A stretch of DNA of 64,000 nucleotides from Deroplatys truncata (lineage: Eukaryota > Arthropoda > Insecta > Mantodea > Mantidae), in assembly GCA_030765065.1 (NCBI GenBank), contig CM060977.1, positions 161,085,052 to 161,149,051 on the forward strand. Direction: 5' to 3'. The position numbers were made by a program, and so were the translations under genes. Positions 45,152 through 55,032 of this stretch are shown one piece after another. Below the pieces are notes generated by a model. It searched no databases. It was not told where the DNA came from and was given only the letters and a program-made list of their open reading frames with translations. Every line of letters begins with the position of its first letter. The first letter of the stretch is position 1.

Positions 45152-46084
45152 ATGGAGAATACAGTGACAAGGAAACCCTACAGTGCAGCAGTCGCTTGCG
45201 ACATCTCCATCATGGAGAAATTTCTAAAGGATTTAGTCCACTTAGATCAACACTCATCACACTATCATAATCATCAGGAATTTAACCAATACACAGACAC
45301 TGCACCAATTCTTTTCACCCGAAGGCATTGCCCACCCTCTGAACCAAATCTTTTCACCCGAAGACATTCCCCACCCTCTGAACTAAATCTTTTCACCCGA
45401 AGACATTCCCCACCCTGTGAACTAAATCTTTTCACCCGAAGACATTCCCCACCCTCTGAACCAAATCTTTTCACCAGAAGACATTGCCCACCCTCTGAAC
45501 CAAATCTTTTCACCAGAAGACATTCCCCACCCTCTGAACCAAATCTTTTCACCCGAAGACATTCCCCACCCTCTGAACCAAATCTTTTCACCCGAAGACA
45601 TCAGCATTTCACAAACATCCGACACCAAAACATAAATCCATACGATTTGAATTCACAAACCACCACCAACACCACCACCACCACCACCACCGCTGCCACC
45701 ACCGCCACCACCACCCCCACTACCATCACCATTACTACACGTCCTAGATCAATATCATCCCAAACCACAATTCATATCATTGAGATTTCACCACCCCGCA
45801 TTAATCACAATAACATAGAGATCATTGATCTCACTCACCCGACGCCGAAAAAAACAAAACACACCCATGCATTATCACCACAGTCACAGCATATTTCACC
45901 GCTATCAGGCATTATACCATTGCAAGCATCACCACCCCATTTCAGAAATGTACACGCGATTCGAAGGCGTGTCACACGGAGAAGGCTAAATTTTGATCAT
46001 ATGCAACCTCTCCTACCTCCATTACCCCCATTAGTCCGCATCCCCTCCTACGGTAGAAGAAAACACCTCAACAATCCACAATAA
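45152..46084 (+). CDS. repeat-rich basic nuclear-type protein, 310 aa (left arm)
   Basis: Unrecognised protein. I chose the ATG at 45152 because it directly follows a good splice acceptor; an upstream in-frame ATG at 45122 lies in the predicted intron. Residues 1-50 are mixed, followed by seven 13-residue repeats (FTRRHSPPSEPNL and variants, about 53-145). A Thr-rich ACC-coded run is near 180. An acidic-flanked hydrophobic EIIDLTHP near 232 fits the SUMO-interaction motif (V/I-V/I-D-L-T), and a basic RRRVTRRR segment lies near 282. It ends LNNPQ and TAA. Likely nuclear and regulatory by motif only. The same gene lies in the right arm at 55033-55977 with four extra residues. It points toward the zinc-finger gene. 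Confidence 0.6.
   Translation: MENTVTRKPYSAAVACDISIMEKFLKDLVHLDQHSSHYHNHQEFNQYTDTAPILFTRRHCPPSEPNLFTRRHSPPSELNLFTRRHSPPCELNLFTRRHSPPSEPNLFTRRHCPPSEPNLFTRRHSPPSEPNLFTRRHSPPSEPNLFTRRHQHFTNIRHQNINPYDLNSQTTTNTTTTTTTAATTATTTPTTITITTRPRSISSQTTIHIIEISPPRINHNNIEIIDLTHPTPKKTKHTHALSPQSQHISPLSGIIPLQASPPHFRNVHAIRRRVTRRRLNFDHMQPLLPPLPPLVRIPSYGRRKHLNNPQ
45310..45605. repeat. 39-bp coding tandem repeats
   Basis: Seven units of 39 bp encode the 13-residue FTRRHSPPSEPNL-type repeat. Units differ by a few substitutions (Cys for Ser, Leu for Pro). The multiple-of-three length keeps the frame, which favours a real protein. Confidence 0.9.
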
Positions 46085-46085
46085 A

Positions 46086-46190
46086 AACAAACAAACAAAC
46101 AAACAAACAAAAAAAACACAATCACTCTAAATACAGCATACATACATACATACATAAATACATACATACATACATACATACACGAAATAC
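46086..46190. repeat. (AAAC)n and (CATA)n runs
   Basis: Simple repeats directly after the stop codon: ACAAACAAACAAAC, then CATACATACATACAT. Confidence 0.9.
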
Positions 46191-46299
46191 ACAGCCAGCA
46201 ATGTTCACACTCACATTCATACATTCACAGTTTCATTAATATCTAACCTGGACTGGACCAAACTAAGGAAAGAAACAAGGTAACATTCATCAAGGCTAT

Positions 46300-46980
46300 T
46301 ATTTTTTTAAATATTAGAATCATAGAACAATATAAAAACATTACTGATAATGGCCAATATGAGGTCCATCACATCTATTTCTCTACAGGAGAACACTTAT
46401 TACAACAATAAATGCAATTCTTTCAACACAATGTGTAATGTTTCAGGACTGCCAGCAACGATTCATCTTTACCACAGCAAGCAAAGCACTGTTGCAGACC
46501 TTAAGCTGTGTCTCCACAGCATCGTTCAATGTCTGCAATGAATAATACATCAATCATCAATTGTCTCAACCGATTTAAAATACAAAAGGTGAGAATTACT
46601 CTTACATTATTTGAACATTGCTCTAGTTACTGTTTCTCCTAATAGCGACATTCCCATTAAAGATCATTCACGCATAAAAGACATCGCCTTATTATCTTTA
46701 ATCCTATAACGATGTATTTCTTTCAGGACACCTGGCATTTATCTTTCAAATCATGACAACTAATGGTTCATTTGTTATGTTTCAGACTCCTAGGAAAAGC
46801 AACAAATAAGAAGAACGCCAAGAATACCATAATGATGCCCACTGAGTTCGCTTCTGAAAGAGCGAAATATCCGCGTCTTCACACGTCGACAGATGAAAAC
46901 GTCACCAATGCTCCAAGATCAGCGAATCACAATGCAGCAGTGACAAATGGGATTATTCAGTGAATACTACGTTGTGACTG
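46300..46980 (+). other. possible further exons, left arm (weak)
   Basis: Splice-like sites are dense: acceptors TTTCTCTACAG (46388), AATGTTTCAG (46447), TTCTTTCAG (46726) and TTATGTTTCAG (46784), and a donor ACAAAAGGTGAGAATT (46587). Two short open frames lie here (ending 46541 and 46963), the second with KATNKKNAKNTI and SERAKYPRLHTSTDE. I could not join them into one frame. They may be untranslated exons or nothing. Confidence 0.3.
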
Positions 46981-47578
46981 ATAAAAAATGTAATAATGAA
47001 ATCATATACGCCTCATTATTTGTGTGGGGGAAAGGCTCATACTATTCGAAGAATATGTGATTATGAAACAGCAAGGGGACAGTTAATTCACTTAACTTAT
47101 TGTATTATCATATAATTTCATTGATTCTGGAAATGAAACAAATAGACTTTTATCATATTGAACAAATGAATGCAGTAAAAAATAAAAACTTTATTTAATA
47201 AAAATAACAGTGACATTTATTGACGACATTGTATTTATTCACTCATATTGTATAAAGACATGCTAAATAGTTATTTTGCTGTAATGATTGACATGTATCA
47301 ATGTAAAATCAATAAAGTGAAAAATAATAGATTTCACATCATTTCCAGGCATTATCATCCGCTTCAATACTTAGAGTACATTGGAAAATTTTATAAAGTG
47401 ATGGATCCCAAACACAGCCTACAAATATAACATAACGCTAGGATAGTCTGCGAACAGGTAGAGTTAGGCTCGCACGATTGACCGAGTTTGAAGAACAGTC
47501 TACCATAGAATGTCTTAGGAATGGATTCGTCATGATTGTCATGGTTGGCTGCGTTTCACGGTTAAGTTATTTACGTTA
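46981..47578. other. left-arm region without firm gene
   Basis: AT-rich, with AATAAA-type signals around 47180-47205 that could end the upstream gene. No coding motif is seen. Confidence 0.35.
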
Positions 47579-48290
47579 GTGGTTACGTTTTGTGGTTACG
47601 TTGGTTACGTGGTTAGTGGTTACGTTGGTTACGTGGTTAGTGGTTACGTTGGTTACGTGGTTAGTGGTTACGTTGGTTACATGGTTAGTGGTTACGTTGG
47701 TTACGTGGTTAGTGGTTACGTTGGTTACGTGGTTAGTGGTTACGTTGGTTACGTGGTTAGTGGTTACGTTGGTTACGTGGTTAGTGGTTACGTTGGTTAC
47801 GTGGTTAGTGGTTACGTTGGTTACGTGGTTACGTTGGTTACGTGGTTAGTGGTTACGTTGGTTACGTGGTTAGTGGTTACGTTGGTTACATGGTTAGTGG
47901 TTACGTTGGTTACGTGGTTAGTGGTTACGTTGGTTACGTGGTTAGTGGTTACGTTGGTTACGTGGTTAGTGGTTACGTTGGTTACGTGGTTAGTGGTTAC
48001 GTTGGTTACGTGGTTAGTGGTTACGTTGGTTACGTGGTTAGTGGTTACGTTGGTTAGTGGTTACGTTGGTTACGTGGTTACGTTGGTTACGTGGTTACAT
48101 TGGTTACGTGGTTAGTGGTTACGCTGGTTACGTGGTTAGTGGTTACGTTGGTTACGTGGTTAGTGGTTACCTTGGTTACGTGGTTAGTGGTTACGTTGGT
48201 TACGTGGTTAGTGGTTACGTTGGTTACGTGGTTACGTTGGTTACGTGGTTAGTGGTTACGTTGGTTACGTGGTTACGTTGGTTAAGTTTA
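47579..48290. repeat. 24-bp GGTTA minisatellite, left arm
   Basis: Roughly 29 units of GGTTAGTGGTTACGTTGGTT+ACGT (24 bp), with some shortened units near 47830 and 48050-48110. Each unit holds three GGTTA motifs. GGTTA is the insect telomere pentamer TTAGG in another register. The array happens to be open in several frames, which explains long apparent frames here. The right arm has one unit fewer. Confidence 0.92.
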
Positions 48291-49256
48291 GTGATCTTTC
48301 AGAGCAGGTAAGGCAGGGATAGATTGGCTTAGGATGGTCGCTTGTGGCTAGGTTAGACTACTCCCTAAATACCTAAAACTAACCAATTCAGGGATTGTGC
48401 CTATCGGTCTCACATGTTAATTACTTAACATATAGAAGCTTACAAAATCTAGAAAAAAAAGGACTGAAAGTATATATATTTATTCTAATAATGGATAAGA
48501 AATGCTCATAAAGTATCAAAATCAGTGGAAAATACATTAACTCTTGAAATTAGAATAAATACTTGCTTTAATGTACTGACTTACAAATGAAATTCCACTC
48601 TCCATATTACAATAGCATCCTAAAAGCATGTCACAATTCCTCATTCACATCTTAAAATACACTGAAAGAGGCTCAAATTCTCTTACCAGAAACTTTGAAA
48701 ATAGCTGCAACGCGCCTAAAGAACCATCAGAATACTGTAAAGATCTGAGGCAATATCATGAACATAACAGCTCCTGCTTATAAAACCAATCATAATTTTC
48801 CAAAAACCTGTGTCTAATAGCTCATAAACGCCAGCTAAATGCTCTACAGTTCCTATTCCAGTGGCTAAAATGCAAGCAAACATTTCTAAAAATACAATAC
48901 ATTGCCTGTTACAGGATGAAAAATATATTCGAAATACCTACATCAATCCCTCCGTCTGTATTTTGAAGGATACTTTAAAAAAACATCATAAAGCATATTC
49001 AAAATGTTCTGAAAATCTTAAAAAGAAATATATGTATTAAACCTAAAATACACAAAGGATAAAATCTAAACATCAGGCTTTATTATGAATAGGGACAGAG
49101 GCTAGAAAGGCAAATCAAAAGAAACACTTAAGTAAATGGTGAAAATATCTTTATTGAGAATTATTATTATTTGATTTTACATTAAGCAAACACTAGAGCA
49201 TTGAACAGAAGCAAACAAAATTTTAACACACTCATTTCATTCAAATGTGAAAGCTC
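48291..49256. other. left-arm region without firm gene
   Basis: AT-rich, no recognisable gene; the 3' flank of the zinc-finger gene on the minus strand. Confidence 0.4.
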
Positions 49257-49281
49257 TTTATTATACAGAGTTCAGTCTCAA

Positions 49282-49848
49282 TCATGCTATAATCCCAATG
49301 CTCTTCAATACTAGGATGATCTTATTAATCTCAATAGAAAAGTCGTTTTTACCAGCTTCATGCGACATCATTAACAGTCTTAGTTGGTGTACTAAGTCAT
49401 TAGGATCTGTACAGGGATATAAAATCTCAATATTCGCCTTGGATACATCACCCACACTGGACGAGTTAACACTAAAATGTTTATTTTCACTCAGGTGATT
49501 ATTCAGAGTTTCATCATCCAAAGACACTGCTCTTCTTACATCTAACATCCCTGGTCTTGAAGAGATTTCAGTAGCACTCAGGGGTGATCCAAGCGCTTCA
49601 CAGCTTAACTCTAACATCCCTGGTCTTGAATAGATTTCACCATCACTTACGGGAGTTCTAAGCACTGCACACTTCAATGATTCATTACTACATCTTTGCC
49701 GGTGTTGTTTAAGTCTTGAAATAGATCTGTTTTTTAAAATCCTACTGCACATACGACACTTGACAGAACGATTCTTCTCATGGGTAATATAGGAAAAATG
49801 AAGCTTTTCGTAAGCTGGCTGTATTTGAATGTCAATAAGGGAATCCAT
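49282..49848 (-). CDS. BED-like CCHC zinc-finger protein, 188 aa (left arm)
   Basis: Unrecognised beyond the finger. Cys31, Cys34, His49 and Cys53 (CRMC...LKQHRQRC) form a CX2C-X14-HX3C BED/C2H2-like finger, usual in DNA-binding transposon proteins. Residues ~70-105 have two related segments (EIYSRPGMLEL and EISSRPGMLDV). The C-terminus (~148-188: DLVHQLRLLMMSHEAG...INKIILVLKSIGII) looks helical. It starts MDSLIDIQIQ. It is transcribed away from the palindrome centre. A TATA-like TTATATAAG is at 49991-49999 reversed, and an AATAAA is just past the stop. Identical in the right arm. It could bind the element's ends; that is inference. Confidence 0.7.
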   Translation of the reverse strand: MDSLIDIQIQPAYEKLHFSYITHEKNRSVKCRMCSRILKNRSISRLKQHRQRCSNESLKCAVLRTPVSDGEIYSRPGMLELSCEALGSPLSATEISSRPGMLDVRRAVSLDDETLNNHLSENKHFSVNSSSVGDVSKANIEILYPCTDPNDLVHQLRLLMMSHEAGKNDFSIEINKIILVLKSIGIIA

Positions 49849-49990
49849 GATTGTTCTAGAATATCATATACTGTATATGATTTCGAAGCTGCACCCACAT
49901 ATGTCATCAGGAGACTGTAGAATTATTTGCTTATTTCCTAATTTTATCGGTAATCTCACATCATTGATAACCATAAACCTTGCAGTCAAG

Positions 49991-49997
49991 TTATATA
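49991..49997 (-). promoter_or_regulatory. possible TATA box for zinc-finger gene, left arm
   Basis: TTATATA (reverse TATATAA) lies ~143 bases upstream of the ATG at 49848 on the minus strand. Mirrored at 51145-51151. Weak by itself. Confidence 0.35.
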
Positions 49998-50360
49998 AGA
50001 AATGGGGCTATGACAGAATTCCACATTAATTGCAGCTACTCCATTAATTACATAAGCTCACCATGCATTAAATGAAGTCTACCCTTACTTGTAATATTGG
50101 AGGATATATGACGCAACCTCATTGAATATGTTAGCACTTGAATATGCAATGTTTCAAGACTAGAAGGTCACCCATACAGATCTTCCTATGAAGAACCATA
50201 CTACAGGGAAAGTGAGCAGTACACAAGTTGAAGATTTCGAGACATGCTGAGGTCCCTAACGTTTCCAGGTTATAACACCTCACTTTACAAGTCCCCCCTG
50301 TAACGACTCATTCCACATAGCAAGAGGAGAGGAGAGTCAACGAGGATCAACCGAGCATTT

Positions 50361-50781
50361 TGTGAAGTCCTTAAATGTAATAAGATAATACCATATACCT
50401 ACCAAAGTAACCAAAATATTCCCATACCTTGTAAATGTAACCAATATATTTCCATACCTTCTAATGTAGTCAAAGTATTTCCATACCTTCTAATGTAACC
50501 AATATATTTCCATACCTTCTAATGTAGTCAAAGTATTTCCATACCTTCTAATGTAGTCAAAGTATTTCCATACCTTCTAATGTAACCAATATATTTCCAT
50601 ACCTTCTAATGTAGTCAAAGTATTTCCATACCTTCTAATGTAGTCAAAGTATTTCCATACCTTCTAATGTAGTCAAAGTATTTCCATACCTTCTAATGTA
50701 ACCAATATATTTCCATACCTTCTAATGTAGTCAAAGTATTTCCATACCTTCTAATGTAGTCAAAGTATTTCCATACCTTCT
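50361..50781. repeat. palindrome spacer: 29-bp minisatellite
   Basis: The unit TTTCCATACCTTCTAATGTA plus GTCAAAGTA (type a) or ACCAATATA (type b), 29 bp. The order of types is irregular but patterned (b between runs of one, two, two, then three a units). It is the only part of the element that is not inverted-repeated. It may mark the junction where the arms were joined, or a hairpin end. Confidence 0.88.
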
Positions 50782-51293
50782 AAATGCTTGGTTGATCCTC
50801 GTTGACTCTCCTCTCCTCTTGCTATGTGGAATGAGTCGTTACAGGGGGGACTTGTAAAGTGAGGTGTTATAACCTGGAAACGTTAGGGACCTCAGCATGT
50901 CTCGAAATCTTCAACTTGTGTACTGCTCACTTTCCCTGTAGTATGGTTCTTCATAGGAAGATCTGTATGGGTGACCTTCTAGTCTTGAAACATTGCATAT
51001 TCAAGTGCTAACATATTCAATGAGGTTGCGTCATATATCCTCCAATATTACAAGTAAGGGTAGACTTCATTTAATGCATGGTGAGCTTATGTAATTAATG
51101 GAGTAGCTGCAATTAATGTGGAATTCTGTCATAGCCCCATTTCTTATATAACTTGACTGCAAGGTTTATGGTTATCAATGATGTGAGATTACCGATAAAA
51201 TTAGGAAATAAGCAAATAATTCTACAGTCTCCTGATGACATATGTGGGTGCAGCTTCGAAATCATATACAGTATATGATATTCTAGAACAATC
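50782..51293. other. right-arm inner region, upstream of zinc-finger gene
   Basis: Mirror of 49849-50360. It contains the TATA-like TATATAA at 51145-51151 and the region just upstream of the ATG (ATATTCTAGAACAATC), which resembles a splice acceptor. Confidence 0.4.
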
Positions 51294-51860
51294 ATGGATT
51301 CCCTTATTGACATTCAAATACAGCCAGCTTACGAAAAGCTTCATTTTTCCTATATTACCCATGAGAAGAATCGTTCTGTCAAGTGTCGTATGTGCAGTAG
51401 GATTTTAAAAAACAGATCTATTTCAAGACTTAAACAACACCGGCAAAGATGTAGTAATGAATCATTGAAGTGTGCAGTGCTTAGAACTCCCGTAAGTGAT
51501 GGTGAAATCTATTCAAGACCAGGGATGTTAGAGTTAAGCTGTGAAGCGCTTGGATCACCCCTGAGTGCTACTGAAATCTCTTCAAGACCAGGGATGTTAG
51601 ATGTAAGAAGAGCAGTGTCTTTGGATGATGAAACTCTGAATAATCACCTGAGTGAAAATAAACATTTTAGTGTTAACTCGTCCAGTGTGGGTGATGTATC
51701 CAAGGCGAATATTGAGATTTTATATCCCTGTACAGATCCTAATGACTTAGTACACCAACTAAGACTGTTAATGATGTCGCATGAAGCTGGTAAAAACGAC
51801 TTTTCTATTGAGATTAATAAGATCATCCTAGTATTGAAGAGCATTGGGATTATAGCATGA
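51294..51860 (+). CDS. BED-like CCHC zinc-finger protein, 188 aa (right arm)
   Basis: Identical protein to the left-arm copy at 49282-49848: BED-like finger at residues 31-53, duplicated SRPGML segment, helical C-terminus. Start ATG at 51294 follows AACAATC. It is transcribed outward from the spacer, toward the 24-bp minisatellite. An AATAAA at 51880-51885 is 20 bases after the stop, and a second lies at 51987-51992. Complete identity between copies implies recent arm duplication or ongoing gene conversion. Confidence 0.7.
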   Translation: MDSLIDIQIQPAYEKLHFSYITHEKNRSVKCRMCSRILKNRSISRLKQHRQRCSNESLKCAVLRTPVSDGEIYSRPGMLELSCEALGSPLSATEISSRPGMLDVRRAVSLDDETLNNHLSENKHFSVNSSSVGDVSKANIEILYPCTDPNDLVHQLRLLMMSHEAGKNDFSIEINKIILVLKSIGIIA

Positions 51861-51879
51861 TTGAGACTGAACTCTGTAT

Positions 51880-51885
51880 AATAAA
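51880..51885 (+). promoter_or_regulatory. polyadenylation signal AATAAA
   Basis: AATAAA 20 bases past the zinc-finger stop codon, with another at 51987-51992. Mirrored in the left arm near 49257-49262. It supports a eukaryotic transcription unit ending here. Confidence 0.6.
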
Positions 51886-51892
51886 GAGCTTT

Positions 51893-52850
51893 CACATTTG
51901 AATGAAATGAGTGTGTTAAAATTTTGTTTGCTTCTGTTCAATGCTCTAGTGTTTGCTTAATGTAAAATCAAATAATAATAATTCTCAATAAAGATATTTT
52001 CACCATTTACTTAAGTGTTTCTTTTGATTTGCCTTTCTAGCCTCTGTCCCTATTCATAATAAAGCCTGATGTTTAGATTTTATCCTTTGTGTATTTTAGG
52101 TTTAATACATATATTTCTTTTTAAGATTTTCAGAACATTTTGAATATGCTTTATGATGTTTTTTTAAAGTATCCTTCAAAATACAGACGGAGGGATTGAT
52201 GTAGGTATTTCGAATATATTTTTCATCCTGTAACAGGCAATGTATTGTATTTTTAGAAATGTTTGCTTGCATTTTAGCCACTGGAATAGGAACTGTAGAG
52301 CATTTAGCTGGCGTTTATGAGCTATTAGACACAGGTTTTTGGAAAATTATGATTGGTTTTATAAGCAGGAGCTGTTATGTTCATGATATTGCCTCAGATC
52401 TTTACAGTATTCTGATGGTTCTTTAGGCGCGTTGCAGCTATTTTCAAAGTTTCTGGTAAGAGAATTTGAGCCTCTTTCAGTGTATTTTAAGATGTGAATG
52501 AGGAATTGTGACATGCTTTTAGGATGCTATTGTAATATGGAGAGTGGAATTTCATTTGTAAGTCAGTACATTAAAGCAAGTATTTATTCTAATTTCAAGA
52601 GTTAATGTATTTTCCACTGATTTTGATACTTTATGAGCATTTCTTATCCATTATTAGAATAAATATATATACTTTCAGTCCTTTTTTTTCTAGATTTTGT
52701 AAGCTTCTATATGTTAAGTAATTAACATGTGAGACCGATAGGCACAATCCCTGAATTGGTTAGTTTTAGGTATTTAGGGAGTAGTCTAACCTAGCCACAA
52801 GCGACCATCCTAAGCCAATCTATCCCTGCCTTACCTGCTCTGAAAGATCA
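51893..52850. other. right-arm region without firm gene
   Basis: Mirror of 48291-49256; AT-rich, no motif. Confidence 0.4.
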
Positions 52851-52856
52851 CTAAAC

Positions 52857-53541
52857 TTAACCAACGTAACCACGTAACCAACGTAACCACTAACCACGTA
52901 ACCAACGTAACCACGTAACCAACGTAACCACTAACCACGTAACCAACGTAACCACTAACCACGTAACCAAGGTAACCACTAACCACGTAACCAACGTAAC
53001 CACTAACCACGTAACCAGCGTAACCACTAACCACGTAACCAATGTAACCACGTAACCAACGTAACCACGTAACCAACGTAACCACTAACCAACGTAACCA
53101 CTAACCACGTAACCAACGTAACCACTAACCACGTAACCAACGTAACCACTAACCACGTAACCAACGTAACCACTAACCACGTAACCAACGTAACCACTAA
53201 CCACGTAACCAACGTAACCACTAACCATGTAACCAACGTAACCACTAACCACGTAACCAACGTAACCACTAACCACGTAACCAACGTAACCACGTAACCA
53301 ACGTAACCACTAACCACGTAACCAACGTAACCACTAACCACGTAACCAACGTAACCACTAACCACGTAACCAACGTAACCACTAACCACGTAACCAACGT
53401 AACCACTAACCACGTAACCAACGTAACCACTAACCATGTAACCAACGTAACCACTAACCACGTAACCAACGTAACCACTAACCACGTAACCAACGTAACC
53501 ACTAACCACGTAACCAACGTAACCACAAAACGTAACCACTA
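52857..53541. repeat. 24-bp GGTTA minisatellite, right arm
   Basis: Mirror of 47579-48290, with the C-rich strand (TAACC) on plus. One 24-bp unit shorter than the left array. Rare variants (CCATGTAACC; AAGGTAACC; CCAGCGTAACC) occur in matching positions in both arms. Confidence 0.92.
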
Positions 53542-54136
53542 ACGTAAATAACTTAACCGTGAAACGCAGCCAACCATGACAATCATGACGAATCCATTCC
53601 TAAGACATTCTATGGTAGACTGTTCTTCAAACTCGGTCAATCGTGCGAGCCTAACTCTACCTGTTCGCAGACTATCCTAGCGTTATGTTATATTTGTAGG
53701 CTGTGTTTGGGATCCATCACTTTATAAAATTTTCCAATGTACTCTAAGTATTGAAGCGGATGATAATGCCTGGAAATGATGTGAAATCTATTATTTTTCA
53801 CTTTATTGATTTTACATTGATACATGTCAATCATTACAGCAAAATAACTATTTAGCATGTCTTTATACAATATGAGTGAATAAATACAATGTCGTCAATA
53901 AATGTCACTGTTATTTTTATTAAATAAAGTTTTTATTTTTTACTGCATTCATTTGTTCAATATGATAAAAGTCTATTTGTTTCATTTCCAGAATCAATGA
54001 AATTATATGATAATACAATAAGTTAAGTGAATTAACTGTCCCCTTGCTGTTTCATAATCACATATTCTTCGAATAGTATGAGCCTTTCCCCCACACAAAT
54101 AATGAGGCGTATATGATTTCATTATTACATTTTTTA
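53542..54136. other. right-arm region without firm gene
   Basis: Mirror of 46981-47578. Confidence 0.35.
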
Positions 54137-54815
54137 TCAGTCACAACGTAGTATTCACTGAATAATCCCATTTGTCACTGCTGCATTGTGATTCGCTGAT
54201 CTTGGAGCATTGGTGACGTTTTCATCTGTCGACGTGTGAAGACGCGGATATTTCGCTCTTTCAGAAGCGAACTCAGTGGGCATCATTATGGTATTCTTGG
54301 CGTTCTTCTTATTTGTTGCTTTTCCTAGGAGTCTGAAACATAACAAATGAACCATTAGTTGTCATGATTTGAAAGATAAATGCCAGGTGTCCTGAAAGAA
54401 ATACATCGTTATAGGATTAAAGATAATAAGGCGATGTCTTTTATGCGTGAATGATCTTTAATGGGAATGTCGCTATTAGGAGAAACAGTAACTAGAGCAA
54501 TGTTCAAATAATGTAAGAGTAATTCTCACCTTTTGTATTTTAAATCGGTTGAGACAATTGATGATTGATGTATTATTCATTGCAGACATTGAACGATGCT
54601 GTGGAGACACAGCTTAAGGTCTGCAACAGTGCTTTGCTTGCTGTGGTAAAGATGAATCGTTGCTGGCAGTCCTGAAACATTACACATTGTGTTGAAAGAA
54701 TTGCATTTATTGTTGTAATAAGTGTTCTCCTGTAGAGAAATAGATGTGATGGACCTCATATTGGCCATTATCAGTAATGTTTTTATATTGTTCTATGATT
54801 CTAATATTTAAAAAA
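54137..54815 (-). other. possible further exons, right arm (weak)
   Basis: Mirror of 46300-46980 with the same splice-like sites and the same two short frames, unchanged. Confidence 0.3.
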
Positions 54816-55032
54816 ATAATAGCCTTGATGAATGTTACCTTGTTTCTTTCCTTAGTTTGGTCCAGTCCAGGTTAGATATTAATGAAACTGTGAATGTATG
54901 AATGTGAGTGTGAACATTGCTGGCTGTGTATTTCGTGTATGTATGTATGTATGTATGTATTTATGTATGTATGTATGTATGCTGTATTTAGAGTGATTGT
55001 GTTTTTTTGTTTGTTTGTTTGTTTGTTTGTTT

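Noticed and set aside
45274-45628. Frames on the strand opposite the 13-residue repeat gene (KRFGSEGGECL, GEKIWFRGWGMSS)
   Set aside because: Shadows of the 39-bp tandem repeat, whose multiple-of-three length leaves all frames open.
47579-48115. Long open frames (up to 178 codons) of VTLVTWLV or SGYVGYVV repeats
   Set aside because: They arise because the 24-bp unit has no stop in several frames. No start context, splice site or composition supports a protein.
50361-50781. Regular ~29-bp repeats suggesting a CRISPR array
   Set aside because: The units are directly adjacent with no unique spacers, and the surroundings are plainly eukaryotic. It is a minisatellite.
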